A DNA stretch of 64,000 bases from NCBI RefSeq assembly GCF_000517625.1, contig NZ_CP007055.1, positions 2,480,001 through 2,544,000 of the forward strand, in the 5' to 3' direction. The position numbers were made by a program, and so were the translations under genes. This document shows, piece after piece, positions 51,678 to 60,955 of the stretch. Positions within the stretch are counted from its first letter, which is position 1. Every line of letters begins with the position of its first letter. Source of the stretch: Halostagnicola larsenii XH-48 (lineage in GTDB: Archaea > Halobacteriota > Halobacteria > Halobacteriales > Natrialbaceae). The notes beneath the pieces are model-generated. The model searched no databases, was not told the origin of the DNA, and saw nothing but the letters and a program-made list of their open reading frames with translations.

Positions 51678-52970
51678 TCACCGATGTGCGACCTCCACGT
51701 ACCGGACTTCGACATCGATCGAGTCGTCGCCGTATCGATTGACCCGCTCGTGGAGTTCGTCGGCTAACTCCGGATCCGTTTCGCCGGGTGGGCCGCCGAT
51801 CGTCACGATCACCCGTTCGGGGCTCAAGAACGGGTAATCCTCGTCCATCACGACCTCGAGTTCGAGCAGCTGATAGCCGTCGTACTCCGGTTGCTCGAGA
51901 AGGGTTTCGATGTCCTCGCGAGTGTTCTCCTCGAAGGTCGCCGCCGAGTACGAGGCGTAGGTAATCCCGCCCAGAAACACGCCGAACAGGAGGACGATGA
52001 CGACTAATCCGACCACGCGACGGCGGACCCGTTCCTGCGTCGGGCCGAGTTCGAACAGGTTCTCCGGGCGATAGCCCGCGTACCAGAGCGTGAGCAACCC
52101 CGCGAGGTTCACCGACAGGACGTTGACGAGCACCAGTACCGTCGATCCGATCGCCGCCGAAGGCTGGCCCCACGCGAGGGCGATGCCGACCGTCGCGGCC
52201 GGCGGAATAAGCGCCGCCGCGATCATCACGCCGACGAGTGCCACCGAGATCCCGGTCGAAATGGAGACGATACCGGCGACGCCCGCGCCCAGTGCGACCG
52301 CCAGAGAGAGCAAATCCGGGGCGAGGCGTTCGGAGATTTCGTCGACGGCCGAAATATCGAGCCCGGGCGGGACGACGTTCGTCACCCGAACGGTCAGCGC
52401 GAATACCGCAGCGGCGAGGATGGCGAGGAAGACGCCGACCAGTTGGTACTTGATACTCTTGAGAAAGAGGTCTTCCTCGTCGAGGACGGACCCGACGCTG
52501 GCACCCAGCGCCGGACCGATCAGCGGTGCGATCACCATCGAACCGACGACCACCGCCGCCGAATCGAGCAACAGTCCTGACGTCGCCACGATCGCGCTCA
52601 CAACCGTCATCGTCGCGTAGATGTCGAACGACGGCGTCAGCGACTCCGCTTCGGCCTGGAGTTCCTGTCTCGAGATCCGCTCCGATTCGACATCCCCGTT
52701 TTCGTACTCCTCGCGAAGGGCCTCGAATCGGCGAGAGATGACGGTCTCAGCGTCGACGACGACGGTGTAGGCGTCCTCGTCGACACCCTGTTCCTGTATC
52801 GAATCGAGGACGGGTTCGACCGCCGACGCGGGGAGCGGGAAGTACGCGACCGCCGTGTAATCGCGGTCGCTCGTCTCCTCGGTGACGACGTAATCGACGC
52901 CCTGCTCGTCGAGCGCCTCGAGGAGCGTCCGTCGTTTCCCTGCCGGGATCGTCAGCTGTACGAGCCGCAC
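51678..52970 (-). CDS. DUF389 membrane protein, copy 2
   Basis: 430 residues from GTG 52970 ([20 protein letters not shown]). It has the same layout and motifs as the downstream copy ([20 protein letters not shown] and [20 protein letters not shown]). The open frame extends to 53273 but crosses the engB gene on the other strand, so the GTG matched to the paralog is used. Tandem copies 103 bp apart suggest duplication and perhaps a heteromeric complex. Confidence 0.85.
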   Translation of the reverse strand: MRLVQLTIPAGKRRTLLEALDEQGVDYVVTEETSDRDYTAVAYFPLPASAVEPVLDSIQEQGVDEDAYTVVVDAETVISRRFEALREEYENGDVESERISRQELQAEAESLTPSFDIYATMTVVSAIVATSGLLLDSAAVVVGSMVIAPLIGPALGASVGSVLDEEDLFLKSIKYQLVGVFLAILAAAVFALTVRVTNVVPPGLDISAVDEISERLAPDLLSLAVALGAGVAGIVSISTGISVALVGVMIAAALIPPAATVGIALAWGQPSAAIGSTVLVLVNVLSVNLAGLLTLWYAGYRPENLFELGPTQERVRRRVVGLVVIVLLFGVFLGGITYASYSAATFEENTREDIETLLEQPEYDGYQLLELEVVMDEDYPFLSPERVIVTIGGPPGETDPELADELHERVNRYGDDSIDVEVRYVEVAHR

Positions 52971-53115
52971 ACTCCGTAACTCGCATCCCGCTGTGATAAT
53001 TCCAGTGCTCGAAGCCCGACCGGGGGCCCAGTGTTTGGAACCCAGTTGGAGTTCCACTGCTCGGATCGGCGGGGGCCGGGTCCGGATCTCGAGCGGCCGC
53101 GTCGGCGTCGCGGTC

Positions 53116-53123
53116 CTTATTAC
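53116..53123 (+). promoter_or_regulatory. TATA-like box of engB
   Basis: CTTATTAC is centred 26-27 nt before ATG 53146. That favours [13 protein letters not shown] as the start over the ATG nine bases earlier at 53137. Confidence 0.5.
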
Positions 53124-53145
53124 TCGCCGCCCTCGTATGGCAGGT

Positions 53146-53763
53146 ATGTTCGAAAACCGCCCGAACCGCGACGCCGAAGTCGTCCTCGTCGGGCGCTCTA
53201 ACGTCGGGAAGTCCACGCTCATGCGGGAGCTAACCGGCCACTCGTTCGACACCGGCGGCAAGCCGGGCGTCACCCGCTCGCCGAACCACTACGACTGGAC
53301 GGCCGAAGATTTCGTCCTCACGGATCTCCCCGGATTTGGGTTCATGAGCGGCGTCGAGGAAGACCACCGCGAGCAGATCAAGACCGACATCGTCCGCTAT
53401 CTCGAGGAGTACGCCGACAACGTCCTCGTCGCGGTGCTGGTCGTCGACGGCAAGAGCGTCGTCGACATCATCGACCGCCACACCGGGCCGGATTCGATCC
53501 CCTACGACGTCGAGATGTACCACTTCCTGCAGGACATAGGAATTCCGACCGTCGTCGCCGTCAACAAGATGGACAAGGTCGACGACCGCGACGAACGCCT
53601 CGACGAACTCGCCGAACGGCTCGGGCTCTATCCGCCGTGGAAGCAGTGGCAAGAGACCATCGCGCCGATCAGCGCAAAGCGCGAGCAACTCGAGCCGATG
53701 TACGAGGCCGTCCGCACCCACCTCCACGAACAGGAGCGCGACGACCTGTTCAAGTTTTTCTAA
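53146..53763 (+). CDS. engB: EngB-type GTP-binding protein
   Basis: 205 residues. YihA/EngB GTPases help assemble the large ribosomal subunit. Motifs: G1 [10 protein letters not shown]2 around KPGVTRSP, G3 DLPGFG, G4 NKMD and G5 SAK. The length is normal. An alternative ATG at 53137 would add three residues, but the TATA-like box points to 53146. It is divergent from the DUF389 pair. Confidence 0.95.
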   Translation: MFENRPNRDAEVVLVGRSNVGKSTLMRELTGHSFDTGGKPGVTRSPNHYDWTAEDFVLTDLPGFGFMSGVEEDHREQIKTDIVRYLEEYADNVLVAVLVVDGKSVVDIIDRHTGPDSIPYDVEMYHFLQDIGIPTVVAVNKMDKVDDRDERLDELAERLGLYPPWKQWQETIAPISAKREQLEPMYEAVRTHLHEQERDDLFKFF

Positions 53764-53784
53764 CGAACTTTTGCGCTGCGGTCT

Positions 53785-54135
53785 ACCGCGTCCACGCCAG
53801 ACTTACTGGCGTGGACGCGGTGTCCCTCGGCAAAATCTCGAGAGAGTGAAACTCTCTCGGACCTCGCGGGAGCGAAGCTCCCGCTTAGCTTCGATGAAAA
53901 GCACCGGAAGACGGTCCGGCTCACTTCGTTCGCGGGCTGCGACTTCCGAGCCTTCGTTCGCTCTGCTCACGAAGACACTCCTCCTTCCTCTCCGTTCGCG
54001 TTACTCACTCCGAGTCAGTCGTCGGCCCGCTCGCTCGGCCTGCGGCCTCGCTCGCGGTGAGTGTCGGACACAGCCTGCCCTTCCCCGTTGAGCGAACGCA
54101 TCGCGTTCGCGATGCTCGGAAGAGCTTGCTCTTCC
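53785..54135. repeat. Cluster of perfect hairpins after engB
   Basis: Five exact inverted repeats lie in 351 bp: 53785-53821 (16-bp arms, loop ACTTA), 53839-53859 (8-bp arms), 53866-53884 (8-bp arms around GAA), 54092-54110 (8-bp arms) and 54118-54135 (8-bp arms around TT). The first could end engB transcripts. Between them the sequence is rich in TCGCTC/TTCG words seen in many haloarchaeal intergenic regions. I see no gene in 53764-54203. Confidence 0.75.
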
Positions 54136-54203
54136 GTAGTGTTACACGGCTCTCGTAGTACTCGAGCCATGCGCCCGGCCACCGAATCCGAGTAGTCAGT
54201 TGC

Positions 54204-55133
54204 TCAGACGACCCTATTTTTCAGGTCGTCGTCGCGCTCGAGTCGAGCCACGTTCTCGGTGACTATTTCGCCGATGTTGGGGCCGTAGTCCCGCGTGAAC
54301 CCAGCACAGTGTGGCGAGACGATGACCTCGTCGAGATCCCAGAGCGGCGACTCCTCGGGGAGCGGTTCGGTTTCGAAGACGTCCAGTGCCGCACCGGCGA
54401 TATCGCCGGCCTCGAGCGCGTCGACCAGCGCGGGTTCGTCGACGACGCTGCCGCGCGCGACATTGACGAAGTACGCGTTCTCGCGCATGGCGGCGAACGC
54501 CTCGGCGTCGAAGAGGTGGTGCGTTTCGTCGGTCAGCGGGACGGTGGCGATCACGAAGTCGACATCGGAAATCGCCTCGAGCAAGTCGTCATTTGCGTAC
54601 ATCTCGTCGAATGCCGGTAACGGCTCCGTCGATCGGCGGACGCCGCTGACGTGGACCCCGAGCGAGCCCAGCACGTCGGCGACGCCGGTGCCGAGCGTCC
54701 CGGTGCCGACGACGCAGGCCGTCGTTCCCGAAATCGTGAACGCCTCGTCCCACGCCGGGGGATCCCAGCGGTGGTCTTCCTGATTCGCGGCGGCGTCGTG
54801 GAGCCGGCGGGCGAACGCGAGCAGGTAACCCGCGACCGTCTCGCCGACGGACTGGCCGTGAATGCCCGTGCTGTTGGTCAAAATCACGTCCTCGGCCTCG
54901 AGCGTCTCGAAGGGGAACCGGTCGACGCCCGCCTGAATCGAGTGGATCCACGCGCACTCGAGCATGGCGTCGTCGTACTCGAGTGTGACGACGGCGTCAC
55001 AGTCGGCAATTTCGTCGTCGCCGATAGCGCCGACCTCGAGCGGGAGGTCCTCGAGATACTCGACGAGTACGCGGGCTGGAAAGACGGTACCGACCGACTC
55101 GTGGACGCCGAGTCGTTCGAGATCGATGTGCAT
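54204..55133 (-). CDS. D-2-hydroxyacid dehydrogenase
   Basis: A 309-residue NAD(P)-dependent enzyme of the PGDH/D-lactate type. It has the nucleotide-binding loop VVGTGTLGTGVADVLGSLG, catalytic region NVARGSVVDEPALVDALEAG (Arg), ETEPLPEESPLWDL (Glu) and SPHCAGF (His). Haloarchaeal homologs reduce 2-oxoacids. ATG at 55133 (MHIDLERLGVHESVG) matches relatives; 55208 would add 25 unlikely residues. Confidence 0.9.
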   Translation of the reverse strand: MHIDLERLGVHESVGTVFPARVLVEYLEDLPLEVGAIGDDEIADCDAVVTLEYDDAMLECAWIHSIQAGVDRFPFETLEAEDVILTNSTGIHGQSVGETVAGYLLAFARRLHDAAANQEDHRWDPPAWDEAFTISGTTACVVGTGTLGTGVADVLGSLGVHVSGVRRSTEPLPAFDEMYANDDLLEAISDVDFVIATVPLTDETHHLFDAEAFAAMRENAYFVNVARGSVVDEPALVDALEAGDIAGAALDVFETEPLPEESPLWDLDEVIVSPHCAGFTRDYGPNIGEIVTENVARLERDDDLKNRVV

Positions 55134-55395
55134 GGTCGGGGATACAGATGGCTTCGTGTTCAAGGTTTCTCCGACGAACGGGGTCCTCCCGCGAGCGGAT
55201 CGGACCACCGTCTCGCAGGGCGCGTCGGTTCGAGCGAACGAGATCCGTCAGGAAACGACGGCGGCTCGGTGAAAGTCCTCGTCACAAGGGGCTCGGAGGG
55301 GGTAACTCTTCGTCACGGCCGCCACCCGAACGTCGACCTCGAGGGGTTTCGGTCTGTCGTTTCGCGCGAACGCCTCGAAACGATCTCGAGGTGGT

Positions 55396-56811
55396 TCAGG
55401 CCTCGAGCCACGCCACCAGTTCCCGCAACTCTTTGGCGATCGAGTCGATGTCCGCGCGCTCGAGCGGGCCGCGTTCGGTGACGTACTCGTCCACGCAGTC
55501 GGCCGGCGTCACGTCAAACGTCGGATTCAACACGTCGATCGACGCCTCGCCGTCGTAGACGGCCGTTCTCGAACCCGACTCGAGGTTGATTTCGGGGCGA
55601 GTTGAGACTTTGTCCGTGGCGGCGACCACGGAGACGGGAATCCCCTCGCGAGCCGCCGCAAGCGCGACCGACCGCGTGCCGGTCTTGTTAACGACGGCAC
55701 CGTCCGGACGGATCGTGTCGGCACCGACGACGACGCGGTCGACCGCCTCGCGGGAGAGCACCGAGGCCGCGGCCGCATCAGTGAACAACGCAACCGGCAT
55801 CCCGCCCGCGAGTTCCTCCGCGACGGCGACTCCCTCGCGGGCCGGCCTGGACTCGGCGACGAACACCCGAGCGGGGGACCACGCCTCGAGCGCCGAACGA
55901 ACCGTCCCCGAACGCGAGAGGGTCAACACCCGCTCGTCGCTATCGAAGTATTCACCGGCGGTCGCGGCTGCCGCGCGGTCGGCGTCGACCGCCCGATCGA
56001 TCCCGGCCAGCGCCGACTCGAGGAGCGCGGGAGCGCCGGGAACGTCGGGAGCGGTCCCGGCCGAACCCTCGACGTCGTCCGCCGTCGATGCGTTCTCCAT
56101 CGCTCTGTTCACCCGGTTTCGCAGGACGGCCATCGAGGGCCGAGCCTCGAGCAGTCGCTCGGCGAGTCCCGCGAGTTCGTCCCACTCCGCGTCGGGATCG
56201 ACGCCGTCGTCGTCGCGCTCGTCGAGCAGCACGCCCGCCCGGTCGCGAAGCACCTCGAGGGCCCGAATCGACAGGAAGGCAGCGCCGTGTTCGTCGTCCG
56301 CCGCGACCGACCGTATCGACGGGGCGACGCGCTCGTAGGCGTCCCAGAGGTCCGGGACCGTTTCCCGGCCGTCGATTCCGGGGACGTCGTCGGGAAACGT
56401 CGACGCCGACGAGGTCGGCACCGATCCGTCCTCGAGATCGATGGCAACCGTCGGCGAAACCCACTCGAAGGCGTCGTGTTCCTCGCTCAGTTCGACCGCG
56501 CGCGACTCGCACTCGAACAGGTACGGGTGGACGACCCACTCGCGCTCGAGTTGCTCGTCGGTCACCCGCAGTTCCCGGCCCGAACGGACCAGCGAGACGC
56601 GATCCTCGAGTCCCGTCTCCTCCGCGATTTCGACGCGAACCTGCCGGTCGGGGTCCCCCTCCGCGAACCCGGAGACGCCACCCCACTGGCCCGCGTAGGT
56701 ACCAACCGCGTCGCTGCGACACAACAACAACACCTCGCCTCGATTCCGGAGGAACGCGGTGACGACGTGACTCGCGTCGCGTTCCTCGTGTTCCGGGCTC
56801 GAGTCCGTCAT
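55396..56811 (-). CDS. Nudix domain fused to an eIF2B/ribose-1,5-bisphosphate isomerase-like domain
   Basis: 471 residues. Residues ~15-150 are a Nudix domain. Its box (GGVSGFAEGDPDRQVRVEIA, EETGL) has one extra residue and lacks the usual Arg before the first Glu pair, so activity may be altered. Residues ~200-471 are the eIF2B alpha/beta/delta-like fold seen in R15P isomerases (ESRPAREGVAVAEELA, VVVGADTIRPDGAVVNKTGT). The second part is close to enzymes of archaeal nucleoside salvage. The fusion is known in haloarchaea. Confidence 0.85.
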   Translation of the reverse strand: MTDSSPEHEERDASHVVTAFLRNRGEVLLLCRSDAVGTYAGQWGGVSGFAEGDPDRQVRVEIAEETGLEDRVSLVRSGRELRVTDEQLEREWVVHPYLFECESRAVELSEEHDAFEWVSPTVAIDLEDGSVPTSSASTFPDDVPGIDGRETVPDLWDAYERVAPSIRSVAADDEHGAAFLSIRALEVLRDRAGVLLDERDDDGVDPDAEWDELAGLAERLLEARPSMAVLRNRVNRAMENASTADDVEGSAGTAPDVPGAPALLESALAGIDRAVDADRAAAATAGEYFDSDERVLTLSRSGTVRSALEAWSPARVFVAESRPAREGVAVAEELAGGMPVALFTDAAAASVLSREAVDRVVVGADTIRPDGAVVNKTGTRSVALAAAREGIPVSVVAATDKVSTRPEINLESGSRTAVYDGEASIDVLNPTFDVTPADCVDEYVTERGPLERADIDSIAKELRELVAWLEA

Positions 56812-56897
56812 GGGTGGTCAGACGGCCGCCTCGAGGGAAGGCGTTTCGGCACGACCGCGAAACAAGCGACGGGCGTCGCGGACGCGGGAGTTCGCAG

Positions 56898-57707
56898 TTA
56901 CTTCGCCCCGCGAACGACGTGGCCGTACTTGAGAACGGCGACGAATATCGCGCCGCCACACGCGTTGCCGATCGTCGCAAGGGAGAGAAACGCGAGGTAA
57001 TCCAGCGGTGTGATCGACGCGGAGATGAACACGCCGAACAGCACCTCGACGTTGCCCGCGATGGAGTGTGGGAGGTGAAGAAGTCCGATCGTCGCGGTGA
57101 CGATCCAGATGATGGCTACTCGGCTCAACGTTCCCTGTGCAGCAGTAATCAACCACGCCAGCAGTCCCATCAGCCAGCCCGCGAAGATTCCGGCCACGAA
57201 CAGCCAGTGTAACTCGTGGGAGACGAGTTTGTGCGCGATCAGTTCGAACGACTCCGGCGAGACGACGCCGAGACCCGGCATCAGGACGACGGCAAGCAGC
57301 GTGAACAGGAGCCCTCCGACAATGTTACCGATGTACACAAGCCCCCAGAGACGCGCTAACTGCCCGATCGACGCCTGTCTATCGAGAACCGGAATAACGG
57401 CCAGCGTCGTGTGTTCGGTAAACAGTTCCGAGCGACCCAGGATGACGAAGAGAAAACCGACAGAGTAGACGCTCGCCAGCAGCAATTCGGTCGTGAGATC
57501 GCCGTAAGAGCCCTGCGAAAGCGTGAGGACGACCGCCATCAACAAGGGACCGAATCCGATATCGAGCCCCGCAGAGAACCCCGAAAGCAACAGACCGGAT
57601 TTCTCGCGTCTGATTTCGTGGAGTCCGCTCTCGATTAAGGAATCGAGAACCTCCCGAGTCGGCATCTGTTCCATGACGGCGAACGTATCCGGCTCTGAGT
57701 CATCCAC
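56898..57707 (-). CDS. Formate/nitrite transporter family channel
   Basis: A 269-residue FNT pentameric channel (FocA/NirC type) with six helices. Typical regions are GFSAGLDIGFGPLLMAV, GRSELFTEHTTLAVIPVL, GNIVGGLLFTLLAV and LPHSIAGNVEVLFGVFI (the His-containing gate). Probably moves small monovalent anions such as formate or nitrite; which one is unclear. ATG 57707 or 57674 (MEQMPTREV). Confidence 0.88.
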   Translation of the reverse strand: MDDSEPDTFAVMEQMPTREVLDSLIESGLHEIRREKSGLLLSGFSAGLDIGFGPLLMAVVLTLSQGSYGDLTTELLLASVYSVGFLFVILGRSELFTEHTTLAVIPVLDRQASIGQLARLWGLVYIGNIVGGLLFTLLAVVLMPGLGVVSPESFELIAHKLVSHELHWLFVAGIFAGWLMGLLAWLITAAQGTLSRVAIIWIVTATIGLLHLPHSIAGNVEVLFGVFISASITPLDYLAFLSLATIGNACGGAIFVAVLKYGHVVRGAK

Positions 57708-57881
57708 GCGTGGTCACTACTTCCGAGTTATCGGCCAACCTGTATCCACCTTTTCATTGACATGGATTCGAGGGAGTACACCACCACAGGTCCGAGCCAG
57801 TCCACTAGATGGTAGCAAACACCGGTACGACGGATTCTCCGATGACGGTGCGTTTTTGGCGCGGCTAACCCTGTTTCCGGT

Positions 57882-58652
57882 ATGGAACTACACGCAGTGG
57901 CGGATCTGCCCGAAATCCGCCCCGGCGACGACATCGCCGAACTCGTCGCGGATCGGGCCACGCTCGAGGCCGGCGACGTGCTCACCGTCGCGAGTACGAT
58001 CGTCTCGAAAGCGGAGGACCGGGCCGTCGACCTCGAGGAGTTTCCCGTCAGCGGCCGTGCGGCCGAAATCGCCGACCGGCTCGAAGGGATTACCGGCGAC
58101 GAAAAGGACCCGCGGTTCGCCCAGGCGGTGCTCTCCGAAAGCACCGAACTGCTGATCGACGCGCCGTTTCTGCTGACCGAAACCCGGTTCGGTCACATCT
58201 GCGTGAACGCGGGTATCGACCGCTCGAACGTGCCGGACAACGACATTCTGCTTCTGCCCAAGCGACCGACAAAGAGCGCCGAGCGGATTCGCGCCGGCCT
58301 CGAGGAACGCGGCATCGAAGACGTCGCGGTCGTCGTGACGGACACCTGCGGGCGGCCGTTCCGACACGGCCAGCGCGGCGTCGCGCTCGGGTGGGCGGGG
58401 ATGCCCGCCAGCCGGGACTGGCGCGGCGAGGAGGACCGCGACGGCCACGAACTCGGCGTCACCGTCCAGTCGGTGATAGACGAGCTCGCCGCGGCGGCGA
58501 ACCTCGTAACCGGCGAAGGCGACGGCGGCACCCCCGCCGTGGTCGTCCGCGACTGGGACTTCGGCGACCACGGCGGGAGCGACGAACTGTTCCGATCGGT
58601 CGAGGACGACCTGATCCGGCAGGCACTCCGCGAGTGGAGGTTCGAGGGATGA
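57882..58652 (+). CDS. cofE: Coenzyme F420-0:L-glutamate ligase
   Basis: A 256-residue GTP-dependent ligase that adds glutamates to F420-0. Begins LHAVADLPEIRPGDDIAELV and has TIVSKAEDRAVDLEEF, FGHICVNAGIDRSNV, LLPKRPTKSAERI and the VVVTDTCGRPFRHGQRGVA motif of the family. The ATG of mer overlaps its TGA by 4 bp, so the two are coupled. Downstream gene also acts in F420 chemistry, which supports the call. Confidence 0.95.
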   Translation: MELHAVADLPEIRPGDDIAELVADRATLEAGDVLTVASTIVSKAEDRAVDLEEFPVSGRAAEIADRLEGITGDEKDPRFAQAVLSESTELLIDAPFLLTETRFGHICVNAGIDRSNVPDNDILLLPKRPTKSAERIRAGLEERGIEDVAVVVTDTCGRPFRHGQRGVALGWAGMPASRDWRGEEDRDGHELGVTVQSVIDELAAAANLVTGEGDGGTPAVVVRDWDFGDHGGSDELFRSVEDDLIRQALREWRFEG

Positions 58653-59650
58653 CGGATGCACCTATCCGGGGGATCGAACTCACCCCCGAACACCCGCCGA
58701 ATCGGATCGCCTCGCTGGCGGCCCAAGCCGAAGCCGAGGGATTCGATACCGCGTTCGTCAGCAGCCATTACTTCAACCGCGACCCGTTCGTCACCTGCTC
58801 GAAAATTGCGGAATCGACCGACGAAATCCGGATCGGGCCGGGCGTCGTCAACCCCTACGAGACCCACCCCGTCAGGCTCGCGGCGCAGGTGGCGACCGTC
58901 GACGAGGTCAGCGACGGCCGCGCCGTCTTCGGCGTCGGGGCGGGCGACCGCTCCTCGCTTTCGAACCTGGGAATCGATCGCGACCGCCCGCTGCGGCGCG
59001 TCCTCGAGACGTTCGACGTGGCTCGAGACCTCTGGGCCGGCGAGACGGTCACCCACGAGGGAACGTTCACCGCGAACGACGCGTCGCTCAATCTCGAGCC
59101 ACCGTCCGAACGGATACCCGTCTACGTCGGCGCGCAGGGACCGCACATGCTTCGGATGAGCGCGAAACACGCCGACGGCGTCCTGATCAACGCTTCCCAC
59201 CCCGCGGACCTCGAGTGGGCGGGCGAGCAGATCGAACAGGGACTCGCAGACCGCCCCGACGAGCGCGGGTCGTTCGAATCGCTCGCGTTCGCCAGCACGA
59301 GCGTCGCCGGCGACGAGGAGACGGCCAGAGAAGCCGCCCGTCCGCCCGTCGCGTTCATCGTCGGCGGCGCGGCCGATCCCGTGCTCGAGCGCCACGACAT
59401 CGACCCCGACGCTGCGGCCGCGGTCAGCGAAGCGTTAGAACGCGGGGACCTGCCCGACGCCTTCGACCGAGTTACCGCCGAGATGATCGACGTGTTCTGT
59501 ATCGCGGGGACGACCGAGACGGTCGCCGCGCGCTTCGAGGCGGCCCTCGAGCACGTCGACGGCATCGTCGTCGGGTCGCCGCTCGGCCCGGACCTCGAGG
59601 ACGCGATCGAGCGCGCGAGCGAGGCGCTTCGGTCGGCGTGTGGGGACTAA
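58649..59650 (+). CDS. mer: F420-dependent methylenetetrahydromethanopterin reductase-like protein
   Basis: A 333-residue luciferase-like TIM-barrel flavin/F420 enzyme. Begins MTDAPIRGIELTPEHPPNRI; RIGPGVVNPYETHPVRLAAQ and FGVGAGDRSSLSNLGID are typical of Mer-type proteins. In haloarchaea, which are not methanogens, it is thought to serve C1/folate metabolism with F420. Overlap with cofE shows an operon. Confidence 0.85.
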   Translation: MTDAPIRGIELTPEHPPNRIASLAAQAEAEGFDTAFVSSHYFNRDPFVTCSKIAESTDEIRIGPGVVNPYETHPVRLAAQVATVDEVSDGRAVFGVGAGDRSSLSNLGIDRDRPLRRVLETFDVARDLWAGETVTHEGTFTANDASLNLEPPSERIPVYVGAQGPHMLRMSAKHADGVLINASHPADLEWAGEQIEQGLADRPDERGSFESLAFASTSVAGDEETAREAARPPVAFIVGGAADPVLERHDIDPDAAAAVSEALERGDLPDAFDRVTAEMIDVFCIAGTTETVAARFEAALEHVDGIVVGSPLGPDLEDAIERASEALRSACGD

Positions 59651-59714
59651 GACAAACTGGTCAGTCACGAAGCGGTTACGAGTCGAAATCGAGCGGTCCG
59701 CGGCGAGTCGCGTT

Positions 59715-59909
59715 CTAGTTCGCAGTGAAGAGATTTCCAACGGCACCGAGCGTCAGCGCGCCGAAGATGCCGAGGCTGGCGATGACGATGAGCCCGCCCA
59801 TCGCGACCAGCAACGGTGCGGCCCCGTCGCCCATCGCGACGTCGGTAAAGAGGTCGTTCATCTCGACGATGTTGTCCACGATGACGTTCAGCGGCACGGC
59901 GGTTTCCAT
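59715..59909 (-). CDS. Small membrane protein
   Basis: 64 residues: METAVPLNVIVDNIVEMNDL at the start, then a hydrophobic stretch of ~30 residues with Gly (LLVAMGGLIVIASLGIFGAL). Conserved-looking haloarchaeal small protein of unknown role. The ATG at 59909 is the only good start. Confidence 0.6.
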   Translation of the reverse strand: METAVPLNVIVDNIVEMNDLFTDVAMGDGAAPLLVAMGGLIVIASLGIFGALTLGAVGNLFTAN

Positions 59910-60078
59910 ACGTGCGGGTTGTCACCGATGGTACTTGTCCGTGCCGGTCCGAAGCGAGGGACTCGAGTGAGGAGATTCGCTATGGGTGTGTCGGTCGCGT
60001 CGGAGACACCGTTCTCGGTACCGTCGCGTCGGGTGATCCATGCTCGAAACCGATCACGCGGGACCCGACGCCGGAGCC

Positions 60079-60085
60079 GTTAAGC
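60079..60085 (+). promoter_or_regulatory. TATA-like box of the zinc-ribbon gene at 60109
   Basis: GTTAAGC is centred 27 nt before the GTG at 60109, typical of leaderless haloarchaeal genes, and supports GTG 60109 over ATG 60040. Confidence 0.45.
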
Positions 60086-60108
60086 CACGCCCGGTCGTAT
60101 CGCCAGCC

Positions 60109-60375
60109 GTGACAGAGGACGCGACGCTTTCGGCGTTCGCCGCGGATGACGACGCTGCGGACGCAAACGCGGACGAGGGAGCCTCGGAGACGGACGCGTC
60201 TGCGGATGCAACCGGAACGGACCCCGTAGAACCGGGCGGGACGAACACCGACATCGAGCCGGCGACCTCGACGTACGTCTGGGGAACCTACACCTGTGAC
60301 GCGTGTTCGGAAACGGTCGATCGAGCCTGGCTCGAGGACGGAGCATTCGTCTGTCCGGCCTGTAAGGACTGGTGA
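60109..60375 (+). CDS. Haloarchaeal zinc-ribbon protein (DUF7573-like)
   Basis: 88 residues from GTG 60109 (VTEDATLSAF). A low-complexity Ala/Asp/Thr middle separates a short conserved start from a C-terminal ribbon: TYTCDACSETVDRAWLEDGA followed by FVCPACKDW, giving CxxC...CxxC for one zinc. Role unknown. The 27-nt spacing from the TATA-like box decides the start over ATG 60040. Confidence 0.65.
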   Translation: MTEDATLSAFAADDDAADANADEGASETDASADATGTDPVEPGGTNTDIEPATSTYVWGTYTCDACSETVDRAWLEDGAFVCPACKDW

Positions 60376-60470
60376 GCGATCACGACTAACAATCGGGTCG
60401 GCAAAAGCCGGCAAACGCCGCATAATCGTCCCGAACATTTATGCTGCAGTCGTTGCTCTAGATGCCTGCA

Positions 60471-60665
60471 ATGGCGAAAGGCACGGTCGAATTCTTCAAC
60501 GACACAGGCGGTTACGGCTTTATCGAAACCGAAGACGCGGACGAAGACGTATTCTTCCACATGGAAGACGTCGGCGGCCCTGACCTAGAGGAGGGACAGG
60601 AAGTCGAGTTCGATATCGAACAAGCAGACAAGGGCCCGCGCGCGACCAACGTCGAGCGACTGTAA
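60471..60665 (+). CDS. cspA: Cold-shock domain protein
   Basis: A 64-residue OB-fold nucleic-acid-binding protein: AKGTVEFFNDTGGYGFIETE (RNP1 GYGFIE) and DVFFHMEDV (RNP2), ending GPRATNVERL. Acts as an RNA chaperone. ATG 60471 is used; 60462 would add three residues. A five-T run at about 60688 could end the transcript. Confidence 0.95.
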   Translation: MAKGTVEFFNDTGGYGFIETEDADEDVFFHMEDVGGPDLEEGQEVEFDIEQADKGPRATNVERL

Positions 60666-60955
60666 GCGCCCGAAGAAGGGGTATCGTTTTTCGAGTACTC
60701 ACGAATTGCCCAGCGGCGAGACTGCCAGCAGGCGATAGCGCAGCGAGATCGGCTCTAATTTTGTCGAGTAGTGGACACCTTCTCGAGGATCAACTATATC
60801 CGAACCGGGGTGGATTTAAAGGCTAACGCAACACAGTTGCAGGCGACGAACCATACCGTTCCGTCGACAACCTGCTCGTCACAAAACATATAGTGGAGAA
60901 CGACAGAGAGCCAACAACTATCTGATCGAGGCTCCCCGCCTACTCCCGCACATTC

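Noticed and set aside
53764-54203. Insertion sequence remnant
   Set aside because: No transposase fragment, no target duplication and no paired terminal repeats were found around the hairpins.
55134-55395. Small gene between the dehydrogenase and the Nudix fusion
   Set aside because: The possible frames lack a good start, haloarchaeal composition or any motif.
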